A stretch of 41,362 nt of DNA, taken from assembly GCA_029553165.1 (NCBI GenBank), contig JAKPCT010000280.1, forward strand, positions 1 to 41,362, in the 5' to 3' direction. Origin of the DNA: Bacillota bacterium (GTDB lineage Bacteria; Bacillota; UBA4882; UBA8346). Under the pieces are notes generated by a model. The model saw only the letters and a list, made by a program, of their open reading frames with translations, did no database searches and had not been told where the DNA came from. Both the position numbers and the translations under genes were made by a program. Positions within the stretch are counted from its first letter, which is position 1, and each line of letters opens with the position of its first letter. Positions 32,706-40,588 of the stretch are shown piece by piece.

Positions 32706-35087
32706 TTAATCTGTTGCTTTAAGTTCCCATGCCCTACGAAAACTTTCCGCTGCTTCCTTATATCTTTCCAGCTTAAATAAGGCATCTGATTTATTAGCCC
32801 AATATTCATCATTCTCCGGTTCAATAATTAGAGCTTGTTCAAAATACCAGAGAGCTTCGTCATAAAAATCAAGGCAGTATTTTAGACACCCTTTTCCATT
32901 TAACGCATTATCAAATTGAGCATCAAGTTCAAGGGCCTTATTATAACATTCCATTGCCTGATCATATTCTCCCAATTCACGAAGAATGTTCCCCTTATTT
33001 GACAAAAAAAGCTCGTTTTCATCTAATTCCAAGGCTTTTTCAATACAAGCCAATGCTTCCTGGTATCGCTTCAGTTTTTCCAGGCAAACCGCCTTATTAT
33101 TCCAGGCTAAACTATTCTCCGGATGGGTTTTAATTTGATTATCCGCATACTCAATTCCTAATTCATATTGTTTACGTTCAAAACAAATTGAACTTTTATT
33201 ACTCCATGCCCAATCATCGTTACTGTCGACACTTAATGCTTTATCATAACATTCCATCGCTTCATTATAACGTTTTAGACCTTTATATGCCCAACCCATG
33301 ATATTCCAATTACTGGCTTCCACGTCTTCTTCATATTCCAGAGCTTTTTGACAACTCGCAAGCGCTTCCTCAAACCTCCCGCTCCGATTCAGGGCCAGAG
33401 CCCGTGACCACCAGTTATGCTCAGACATTGCTTCCCATTCGCTAAGCGCCATTATTTTGTCATAATAATTTACTACCGTATCATTATCGTTTTGATCTTC
33501 ACAGACGGCAATCAAATTCCGATAAGCAATAATGATACAATTTCTTATTTTATAATCATCATATTCATGGTATCTGTTGATTACTTCATTACTGATATAA
33601 TTGATTCTTTGATAAATGACTTCCTTTGCCTTTCTTTCCAGAACAACTCTTCCCTCATCATGTTCACCGTCACTCAGTATTGAGACTAAATAATCAATAT
33701 GATTATCAAATCCTCTTAACCTGTTTACTAAATCTCTAGTTTCATTAAGCGCAACATCGGCAATATGAAAGACCACTTCTTCATCGATAATATTTTTAAA
33801 AGTATCAAGGAATTCTTCACATAATTTATATGATTGATCCAAACTTGATTTTCTAACGCATCTCATTTTACCTTTATAGGCTTCAAGCGTTATTAATAAG
33901 ACCTTCTTATCATCGATCTGATCATCATAATTATTGATTATCCATTCATAAGTATCAAACGCAGCTTCAAAATCATCACCTTCCAAATTTTTCGCATATT
34001 TGACGGCGCAATCAAGAATCACTTTTTTAGAATATGATATTTTGTCATTCATCGCTTCCAAAATTTTTTTGCCGATCACACTGTCCAAAGAAGTGCCGTC
34101 TTTAATAAACTGCCGCATTACATAGAACAAATTTGCATTCATAAAGATATTGCTATCAAGATATTTTGTAAGATACCTGTATTCAGATACATATTTTTCG
34201 TAGTATTGCAACAATTTTCGATCAGCTTGATAGTAATTTTGATAGATTGCAAACGCCTCATCAAAAGAATAATTTATCAGAAGATAGATGGCTATTAAAT
34301 CTTTCAGGTCCTTATCATCAGGGATCATTTGATAGGCCGCATCTAATTGTTCTCTTGCCAACTCCGGTTCATGATTGATTATCATCAAATAGGCCTGATG
34401 CCGAATTTCCCAAAAGGCATCATAATCATTGAGATGATCTTGCTTGATTTCGTAACCAAAGCCATTCCCGATCCTGGTCATGATATCAATATTGGCAATC
34501 TCTGTATCAGTAATTCCTGACTTTAATAAAAAATCTTCCATATAGACACTTTGGTGCAACATATAGAGTTGACTTCGAAAATAAGCCCAGATATTATCAG
34601 GAAAGACATTGTAATGGACCAAAAATCGTAGCATCTCTTTATTAATTTGCTCTCTGATGTCAATGTCAAAATAATCTCTGGTATCTTGATCCGTAACTGA
34701 AGGCTTTAGATCTCCATCCAACAACTCTTCCCAATTAGCAATGTCAATCCGCTTTGCAACATCATGATATAGTTCAATCACTTTTTTTCGAAACTCATTG
34801 ATTAAAACAACCTCAGCAGTATTTTCATAGTGACATTCTTCAAGATTATCTCCGTCCGCTTCATAATCCGCTCCGGATTCATCATTAGCTTCGGATTGAG
34901 TAATCGCAAAAGGCGCGACACCTTTTTCAATCATCTTAACAATGCTTTCATACGCCTCCCGCAGCTCCTGAAAACCCTGCGGGTTATCTTCCGGATGAAA
35001 TTCTTTAAGTTTGAGGGCATAAGCCTTTTTAATTGCTCTTATATCAGAAACCGGTTCAATACCCAATCTATCCCAGTATCGTTCCAT
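32706..35087 (-). CDS. J-domain protein with C-terminal TPR array
   Basis: 793 aa, ATG 35087 after AAAGGGTGA. Residues 1-50 are a degenerate J domain: YWDRLGIEPVSDIRAIKKAY, KEFHPEDNPQGFQELREAYE. HPE stands where classical J domains have HPD. A long helical middle (about 90-560) is of unrecognised type. From about 565 to 790 there are some six to seven tetratricopeptide repeats (NRSGRFEEALASCQKALEYE, GLKRYNEAMECYDKALSVD, ELGEYDQAMECYNKALELD). It starts 18 bases after the HscC-like Hsp70, so it is the likely co-chaperone, with TPRs choosing clients. Confidence 0.85.
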   Translation of the reverse strand: MERYWDRLGIEPVSDIRAIKKAYALKLKEFHPEDNPQGFQELREAYESIVKMIEKGVAPFAITQSEANDESGADYEADGDNLEECHYENTAEVVLINEFRKKVIELYHDVAKRIDIANWEELLDGDLKPSVTDQDTRDYFDIDIREQINKEMLRFLVHYNVFPDNIWAYFRSQLYMLHQSVYMEDFLLKSGITDTEIANIDIMTRIGNGFGYEIKQDHLNDYDAFWEIRHQAYLMIINHEPELAREQLDAAYQMIPDDKDLKDLIAIYLLINYSFDEAFAIYQNYYQADRKLLQYYEKYVSEYRYLTKYLDSNIFMNANLFYVMRQFIKDGTSLDSVIGKKILEAMNDKISYSKKVILDCAVKYAKNLEGDDFEAAFDTYEWIINNYDDQIDDKKVLLITLEAYKGKMRCVRKSSLDQSYKLCEEFLDTFKNIIDEEVVFHIADVALNETRDLVNRLRGFDNHIDYLVSILSDGEHDEGRVVLERKAKEVIYQRINYISNEVINRYHEYDDYKIRNCIIIAYRNLIAVCEDQNDNDTVVNYYDKIMALSEWEAMSEHNWWSRALALNRSGRFEEALASCQKALEYEEDVEASNWNIMGWAYKGLKRYNEAMECYDKALSVDSNDDWAWSNKSSICFERKQYELGIEYADNQIKTHPENSLAWNNKAVCLEKLKRYQEALACIEKALELDENELFLSNKGNILRELGEYDQAMECYNKALELDAQFDNALNGKGCLKYCLDFYDEALWYFEQALIIEPENDEYWANKSDALFKLERYKEAAESFRRAWELKATD

Positions 35088-35105
35088 CTAAATCACCCTT
35101 TTTCT

Positions 35106-36806
35106 TTAAAAATCCAACCCTGTTTCAATTTGTTTGAACAAATCTTCCAGCATCTCCCGGGCTTCTTTAATTTTTCTTCTGTCATAGGTTTTTAAGGCTG
35201 CTTCGAATCGTAAAAGCTCTCTAGCGATCCGTTCTCTGTCATGGCCTAAAGTTTCTTCATACAGACGTTCCCCTTTGGCAATTAAAAACCGGTTCTCAGC
35301 TTTATCCCGTGGATGAATCTTAATCGCTTCCAATGCTTTTAATCTCTTCTCGATCTCAATTTTAGACATTGAACCAGGATTCTCCTCAATGACAATCCGT
35401 TCAACTGCTCCTGAACCAACAACCGTTGCTTCCACCTCAAGCAGTCCATTGATGTCATATGTAAATCGGACATCGATTGCCTGCCGCACACCAAATTCAT
35501 ACGGCAGTGATACGGTTAACTCACCCAACTTTACATTATTAATAACATGACGGTTCTCTCCCTGATAAATTTCAATATTGATAAAAAACTGCAACTCACT
35601 GGCAAAGAACCTTTTTACCCGGCTTACAGGAACAGTTGTATTCCTTTCAATAATTGGAGAATAATCACCCCGGAGATAACTATCCCTTTCTTTTTCGGCT
35701 ACCTTTATTCCAAATGTATAGGGACAAACATCAGTTAAAACAACTTCCTTAATTACCGAATTCCTCATTTTCATCCCCGCCTGGATCCCGGCTCCAATGG
35801 CTATTGCTTGATCGGGATCGACATCGGTAACAGGAGCCTTACGAAACAACTTGCTAATAAAATCTTTGATCATCGGCATTCTTGTTGCCCCACCAACCAA
35901 TAAAACATGATCAATATCATCTAATGATAATGATGCATCTTTCATCGCAGTTTCAATTGGTAACCGTAATTTTTGAATCAATGGTTTTGCCAGCATTGCA
36001 AACTCTTTCAGAGAGATTTCCCAGGTGAGCGCTTCATCCTTATAGACACAATTAATTGTCGTAACCGCCTCTCCGTTACACAACTTTCTTTTACCTGCTT
36101 CTGCCTGTTTCCATAGGTTAGATTTTAACTTTTGATCAATTTCCGCTTCATTGATCCGATTATCCTTTAAAAACTTCTTATAGATTAATGCTGTAAAATC
36201 TTCTCCCCCCAAATAATTATCCCCGGCAATGGCCTTTACTTCCATAACCCCTTCAAATAATTCCAGAATTGAGACATCAAAAGTGCCACCACCCAAATCA
36301 AAGACCACAAATCTGGTTTCAGCAGTTCGATTTTGCACTCCATAAGCCAGAGCTGCTGCTGTTGGCTCATTAATGATTCGCTCTACTTTTAAACCGGCTA
36401 ATTCTCCAGCCCGTTTAGTAGCTTTCCTTTGTGTATCATTAAAATAGGCCGGAACACTGATTACCGCCTCCTCAACCTTTTCTCCCAAAAAATTTTCGGC
36501 ATCATTTGCTAACGAACGGATAATGAACGACGCTAACTCTTCCGGTATAAACTCATATTTCCCCAATTGCACTTTTCTTTTGGTCCCCATAAATCGCTTG
36601 AATGCGGCAACTGTCAGCTGCGGATGAGTAATCAACCGTTCTTTCGCAATCTCACCGACAAAGATTTCATCACTATGTTCATCAACACTCACCACTGAAG
36701 GAGTCAGAACATTACCCAAGACATTAGGGATTATTTTCGCTCCTTCTTCGGTCCAATATGAAACCAGACTGTTGGTAGTTCCCAAATCAATTCCGATAAT
36801 GGCCAT
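35106..36806 (-). CDS. HscC-like Hsp70 chaperone
   Basis: 566 aa, ATG 36806 with GAGGTGA 4 bases upstream. The complete ATPase domain is present: GIDLGTTNSLV, AVISVPAYFND, INEPTAAALAYG, FDLGGGTFDVS, LLVGGATRMPMI. A beta-sandwich substrate domain follows, with a shortened helical lid; DnaK is about 610-640 aa and E. coli HscC 556 aa. It is therefore a specialised Hsp70 rather than the housekeeping DnaK, and grpE and dnaJ are not nearby. It forms an operon with the J/TPR gene. The E. coli hscC locus likewise pairs this Hsp70 with J proteins and DUF1266 proteins. Confidence 0.9.
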   Translation of the reverse strand: MAIIGIDLGTTNSLVSYWTEEGAKIIPNVLGNVLTPSVVSVDEHSDEIFVGEIAKERLITHPQLTVAAFKRFMGTKRKVQLGKYEFIPEELASFIIRSLANDAENFLGEKVEEAVISVPAYFNDTQRKATKRAGELAGLKVERIINEPTAAALAYGVQNRTAETRFVVFDLGGGTFDVSILELFEGVMEVKAIAGDNYLGGEDFTALIYKKFLKDNRINEAEIDQKLKSNLWKQAEAGKRKLCNGEAVTTINCVYKDEALTWEISLKEFAMLAKPLIQKLRLPIETAMKDASLSLDDIDHVLLVGGATRMPMIKDFISKLFRKAPVTDVDPDQAIAIGAGIQAGMKMRNSVIKEVVLTDVCPYTFGIKVAEKERDSYLRGDYSPIIERNTTVPVSRVKRFFASELQFFINIEIYQGENRHVINNVKLGELTVSLPYEFGVRQAIDVRFTYDINGLLEVEATVVGSGAVERIVIEENPGSMSKIEIEKRLKALEAIKIHPRDKAENRFLIAKGERLYEETLGHDRERIARELLRFEAALKTYDRRKIKEAREMLEDLFKQIETGLDF

Positions 36807-36897
36807 TTGTTCACCTCATAAATCTTCTATAGAGTCAAAAAGAGTCAACCGATAACCTTCTCCGGAAAATAATCCTTTTCACTTTTACTGTAACTCG

Positions 36898-36957
36898 GTT
36901 GCACAATAATTGCACGTATGTTATTATCATTATAGCAATATAATTTATTGGTGTCAA
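36898..36957 (-). promoter_or_regulatory. Promoter and repeats upstream of hscC-like gene
   Basis: Minus strand TTGACA (36957-36952), 17 bases, TATAAT (36934-36929), a perfect consensus; start near 36922. Just downstream, TTGCAC occurs twice on the plus strand (36899-36904, 36910-36915), 11 bases apart, about one helical turn. A further direct pair AGAGTCAA (36831-36838, 36841-36848) lies in the leader. The positions suggest a repressor site, but none is identified and it is not a CIRCE element. Confidence 0.6.
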
Positions 36958-36969
36958 TTATTCAGTGAC

Positions 36970-36981
36970 AATTGTACAATT
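36970..36981. promoter_or_regulatory. 12-bp palindrome between divergent genes
   Basis: AATTGTACAATT is a perfect palindrome between the -35 of the hscC-like gene and the divergent ORF at 37032. Possible operator for either side. Confidence 0.3.
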
Positions 36982-37031
36982 TAATATTATGATCAATCAT
37001 AAACAGTTACATTACAGTTGGAGTGGGATCA

Positions 37032-37406
37032 ATGAACGATAGATTTGACAGATTATCGGAATGTGCCAGAATTATGTTAACTGAAGCCGAAATTGAATAT
37101 GAAACTATTGATGCTGAGGTGATCTTCGACATCTTTGAAAAAGCATCAGAATATCCATACTAACCCTTTATTGATTTTCAACTACGATATGGCGGACTTA
37201 ATTATTCGGTTTATCCAGATCAGGGAGGTTTCACTTTAGGATTGATTGATCCTGTCAAAAAAACCCTTTTGGGTCATTGCCGTTACCGGAATCAAGATCA
37301 ATATATCGGAGACGACCCAATAATGGTAATGTTCTGTGGCGATGTTAATTACGCCGGAGACACCGAATGGAGTCTTCAAATCGGGCTAAAAACAGGAGGG
37401 AAATAA
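37032..37406 (+). pseudogene. Immunity-like gene with in-frame stop
   Basis: ATG 37032 (GGAG 8 bases upstream) opens a 125-codon frame broken once by TAA at 37161-37163 after EKASEYPY. Past the stop the same frame continues PFIDFQLRYGGLNYSVYP, GFTLGL, MVMFCGDVNYAGDTEWSLQI to a TAA at 37406. The YPxxPFxDFQLRYGG type of motif recalls small immunity-type proteins near polymorphic toxins, possibly SUKH-like; this is tentative. The ribosome site of the Imm6-like gene lies in its last codons, so the two were an operon. A nonsense-mutated gene. Confidence 0.6.
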
Positions 37407-37409
37407 AAA

Positions 37410-37937
37410 ATGATTAAATTAGATGGCATTTGTGAAAATGGCAAAGTCGCTCTGGCGCTAATTTTAGCGGAGATTACTTTAAATAACATTGAACATCACG
37501 ACCTTGACTATGAGTTTTGCAGAGAGAGTATTGATATATGCTGGAAATGGTTGGAAGAGGATGTGGACAAAGAAGCAATCTGTATCTTAATTGCCAATGA
37601 TGGTAACTGTTTGGCAGACATAACCGTTAAAACTGCTGATGATAAGTTAGGAAATATGTATGGAACAATTATGGCTTCAGTTTCATATTTAGCGTGGCAA
37701 GCCTATAATAAAGAAAAAGATTATCATTATCCTCAGTATTTAGAAATGGTCAATGATGAGTATTTAATTGATTTAATAAAAGATTTGATTGAGATCGATA
37801 AACTTATTACAGAAGAAAACCTAAGCTATATTCTTAATTATTTTAAAGATAATTACCCCGAAAATAATAAATATTGTAAGATAAGTAAGACAGAAATGAT
37901 AGATCAGGTAGTCAGCAAAATTATAGACCCAAGTTAA
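37410..37937 (+). CDS. Imm6-family immunity protein (probable)
   Basis: 175 aa, ATG 37410 with GGAGGG 9 bases upstream. It is all-helical and acidic. The CWKWLEE segment near residue 45, the AWQAYNKEKDYHYPQYLE stretch near 95-112 and the final LKKY-type helix (here ILNYFKDNYP) fit my memory of the Imm6 family, cytosolic antidotes to polymorphic toxins of neighbouring bacteria. No toxin gene is in the window, so it would be an orphan immunity gene. The family call is from memory of the motif. Confidence 0.6.
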   Translation: MIKLDGICENGKVALALILAEITLNNIEHHDLDYEFCRESIDICWKWLEEDVDKEAICILIANDGNCLADITVKTADDKLGNMYGTIMASVSYLAWQAYNKEKDYHYPQYLEMVNDEYLIDLIKDLIEIDKLITEENLSYILNYFKDNYPENNKYCKISKTEMIDQVVSKIIDPS

Positions 37938-37983
37938 TAAACTTAAGCATTTCGTTATTTTATTAATTTATATTTTTTCTTCA

Positions 37984-38601
37984 TTATGATCGGTTATCTC
38001 TCCGATAAAATGGGGTTGCATCCTTAGTAGCATCTCTCCCAAAATCACAGTCAAAAGCTACCAAATCAATATATTCATCTTCAGCCAGATATCTATTGGC
38101 AACTGCAGCAATCTGAGGGAAAACTGAGGATTGTTCACCCTTAAAATCAATAATCAAAAGCAAATTTGGCTTTTCATCCCCTTCTTTATGAGCCAAAAAT
38201 AGGTAGGCTGACTCCACCTCAGGCTTCTCTTCCCTAAAAAATACACTCAACGCGTTAACCATCTCTTGTGGATATTCTGCAGGTTGCCCCAACAAAATCT
38301 GAGTATCTTTTTCGATAACAATCTCTGAGGTTCGTTGAGCGATGTAATGAATAAGCTCCGGTGTAATAACGACATTTTGGCCAAATGGGTTGATTACAAA
38401 TCCTTTGATCTGATCCGGGTCATTGAGGACCATTGTTTTTAAGTCATCATAGGTACAGATCAGCGTTTCTTCTTTTTCAGTTGACCATTTTACCAACTCA
38501 TCCCAATCAGTAAAAGCTAATAAGAACGCGTCATTAGCAGCGTTCTCAATCAATTGTTTTCGCTTTTTAACACTATCATCACATACATTGCTAAACACCA
38601 T
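37984..38601 (-). CDS. SseB-family protein
   Basis: 205 aa from ATG 38601. The N-terminal SseB block is clear (LLAFTDWDELVKW, ICTYDDLKTMVL, GFVINPFGQNVVI), as is the C-terminal SseB block (FFREEKPEVESAYLFL, LLIIDFKGEQSSVFPQIA, DCDFGRDATKDATPFYRR). Known: SseB proteins were first linked to serine sensitivity in E. coli and occur near secretion/toxin loci; biochemical role unclear. About 30-40 N-terminal residues usual in the family are absent and the ATG lacks a good ribosome site, so the 5' end may be truncated. It lies 19 bases after the small gene at 38621. Confidence 0.82.
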   Translation of the reverse strand: MVFSNVCDDSVKKRKQLIENAANDAFLLAFTDWDELVKWSTEKEETLICTYDDLKTMVLNDPDQIKGFVINPFGQNVVITPELIHYIAQRTSEIVIEKDTQILLGQPAEYPQEMVNALSVFFREEKPEVESAYLFLAHKEGDEKPNLLLIIDFKGEQSSVFPQIAAVANRYLAEDEYIDLVAFDCDFGRDATKDATPFYRRDNRS

Positions 38602-38620
38602 AATTGTTAAAGGACTTATG

Positions 38621-38839
38621 TCATTTAAGATTGTTTTTTTCCCTTTCTAATATTTCTGTGATCCTGTCTTCAAGTTCATAATAATTTTGACCATAAATAC
38701 AGGCTTCTTCAATGCCATCTTCGTCAAATTCTTCTTTTTCATCATCTCTTTCAACATCAGGAATCATGATTCCGTATCTTGCTAATAATTCCTCAAAAAC
38801 ATCCAAAATTTCAATGGCTACCAAACGGGTTTTTTCCAT
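38621..38839 (-). CDS. Small acidic conserved-type protein
   Basis: 72 aa, ATG 38839 with AAAGGTAG upstream. Helical and strongly acidic: AIEILDVFEELLARYGIMIP, then a DDEKEEFDEDG run, ACIYGQNYYELEDRITEIL. Small proteins ending with this YGxxYYxLEDxIT pattern are, as I recall, common in clostridial accessory regions without assigned function. It shares a transcript with the SseB-family gene. Confidence 0.6.
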   Translation of the reverse strand: MEKTRLVAIEILDVFEELLARYGIMIPDVERDDEKEEFDEDGIEEACIYGQNYYELEDRITEILEREKNNLK

Positions 38840-38999
38840 ATTCCAACACTACCTTTCAAGATTATTTGGTAATACGCTTTGATTTATAAAACTGTTAAAA
38901 AGATTCTCACTTAAGTAAAAACTTTTAAATATTACTTAATATAAATTCCCTCCACTTCATATTATTAATTTCCTTATTTTTCAAGGCAAATATATCTAT

Positions 39000-40059
39000 T
39001 CACTTGATATCTTCGGGCCATAAAAAATACTTCCATGGGCTCGCCCAATGTTCCAAAAGTCTCTTTACGGCTAGAGAAGGTCCCTCATCAATATCCTCAT
39101 CTTTGCCCATCCAAAAATTTCGTCCAATCAGAAAACTACGCCCAAAGTTATCCCAATCATGAAAATTCTCAAAACAAAGCGAACTTATTTTTTCCAATTC
39201 CGTCCAACACCGGTCAGCATCAAGATAATCTGCAATATAACACATTTTAAGCAAGTTAACATATCTAGCCATATCCCAGGCTAAAATTCCATATTCCGGC
39301 ACAATATCTTTAACTTCATTGACATATTCAAACTGTACTTTAAGCTCCTTAATATGATCGCTCTCGATTATATTATCATCATCACTCTCATCAATATCAT
39401 CCAAAACCTCTTTTTGCCTGCTTTCCATGATAAAATCGGCAATAGATTTGAGAGAAAAGTCCTTTAAATTATCCAGGTTTTCTAAACATGCCTGAAAGTG
39501 TTCACGATGCTTTGACAGCCAGGTGTATTTTCTGATTTGTTCCGGCAATGGTTTTATTTCTGTATTGCAAATATAACTCCAGCAAAAACCATACGTGCTT
39601 ATCTGAATAATTTGCATTCATAATGTTATCGCCAAGATGTTCCCTAATAAAGTCAAAAAATATAGTTTCTTCTCGCTCCCACCCAAACATGGTGAAATGA
39701 ATTAAAGCTATGACAACTTTCCTAAAAGTATATCCTGTCATCATCTCAGGATAACGGATCTTATAGAGATCTTGTCCCATACACTGATAAAACACAACCA
39801 TTTGAATTTTCTTTAATTCTTCTATACTATTCCCGCCATTAATTAGCGTATCGTTTTTCCATTTTGACAGGTAATATGATGCTATCGAATCTAGATCTAC
39901 CAATAAAATATGATCCCTCTCCAAGGCGTTTGACTCAACGATATCCATAATTTCACTTTGACACTCTTCATAATCTTGCTTAATATCTTCAAAAAAGTCG
40001 TCAGACCAATTTTTTAAATACCTCTTAAACGCCATTTCTAATTTCTTTTGGTTTAACAC
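39000..40059 (-). pseudogene. DUF1266-type gene split by a frameshift
   Basis: Two overlapping frames form one gene. The upstream frame starts at GTG 40059 (GAGGTGAT, 5 bases upstream) and is protein-like to HVWFLLELYLQYRNK. The downstream frame is protein-like from PLPEQIRKYTWLSKHREHFQ to the TAA-side end at 39000. The switch is near 39552-39555, at a run of four T on the plus strand. The C-terminal part (ILAWDMARYVNLLKMCYIAD, then FGRSFLIGRNFWMG and LEHWASPWKYFLW) is the DUF1266/YbeU type. The N-terminal 170 residues are not recognised. One-base deletion, assembly error or programmed shift are all possible. Confidence 0.65.
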
Positions 40060-40078
40060 TGGTTATCACCTCATATTT

Positions 40079-40174
40079 TCAGACCATTAGAATCATCTTC
40101 CACGGGCTTAGCGGATTCGTTAACCGATTTCTTGATGTCGCAGTAAAAATATCCGGATCATCTTCGTCATCCAA
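40079..40174 (-). pseudogene. C-terminal relic of a second DUF1266-type gene
   Basis: One frame reads DDEDDPDIFTATSRNRLTNP, then LSPWKMILMV and TGA at 40079-40081. The SPWK ending matches the end of the neighbouring gene (ASPWKYFLW). No start or body remains. A 13-bp direct repeat (40141-40153 and 40187-40199) lies in and next to it and may mark the deletion point. Confidence 0.4.
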
Positions 40175-40185
40175 AAAGTTTGAAT

Positions 40186-40572
40186 TCAGTAAAAATATCT
40201 AACAAGTACCTTATTCTTACCATTAATAGCTTTACCCAAAATATCACATATATCATCACATAGAGGCATCAAATTCTCTTGGTTCAAATTGCTCCTTACA
40301 TACAGCATCTGAGATAAGGAAATCCTTAAATCGTCCATTTCCCAAGGAACTGGAGATAATTCTTTCCATGGAGAATCAATATTTTGATGATATGCCAAGC
40401 CCACATACATTCCATCCTCATTTAGTGGAATTTCATCTAATATACTATCAAAATCCCCTATCCACATTTCAATCTTTTTTAAAGTATGCTGTGAATCTTT
40501 TTCTTGTAATATAATTTCAATAAATGCCTCTCCCATATCCTTATAAGGCTCAGAATAATCTATATACTCCAT
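40186..40572 (-). CDS. Hypothetical protein
   Basis: 128 aa from ATG 40572; upstream AGAAAG is a weak ribosome site, and the gene starts 16 bases after the pentapeptide gene stop, so it may be coupled to it. It is acidic, with mixed strands and helices: EPYKDMGEAFIEIILQEKD, MWIGDFDSILDEIPLNEDG, PWKELSPVPWEMDDLRISL, and a basic end KNKVLVRYFY. Size and place fit an immunity-type protein, but no family is recognised. Its last codons overlap one copy of the 13-bp repeat, so its C-terminus may not be original. Confidence 0.55.
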   Translation of the reverse strand: MEYIDYSEPYKDMGEAFIEIILQEKDSQHTLKKIEMWIGDFDSILDEIPLNEDGMYVGLAYHQNIDSPWKELSPVPWEMDDLRISLSQMLYVRSNLNQENLMPLCDDICDILGKAINGKNKVLVRYFY

Positions 40573-40588
40573 CCAATTTTCTTTCTAA

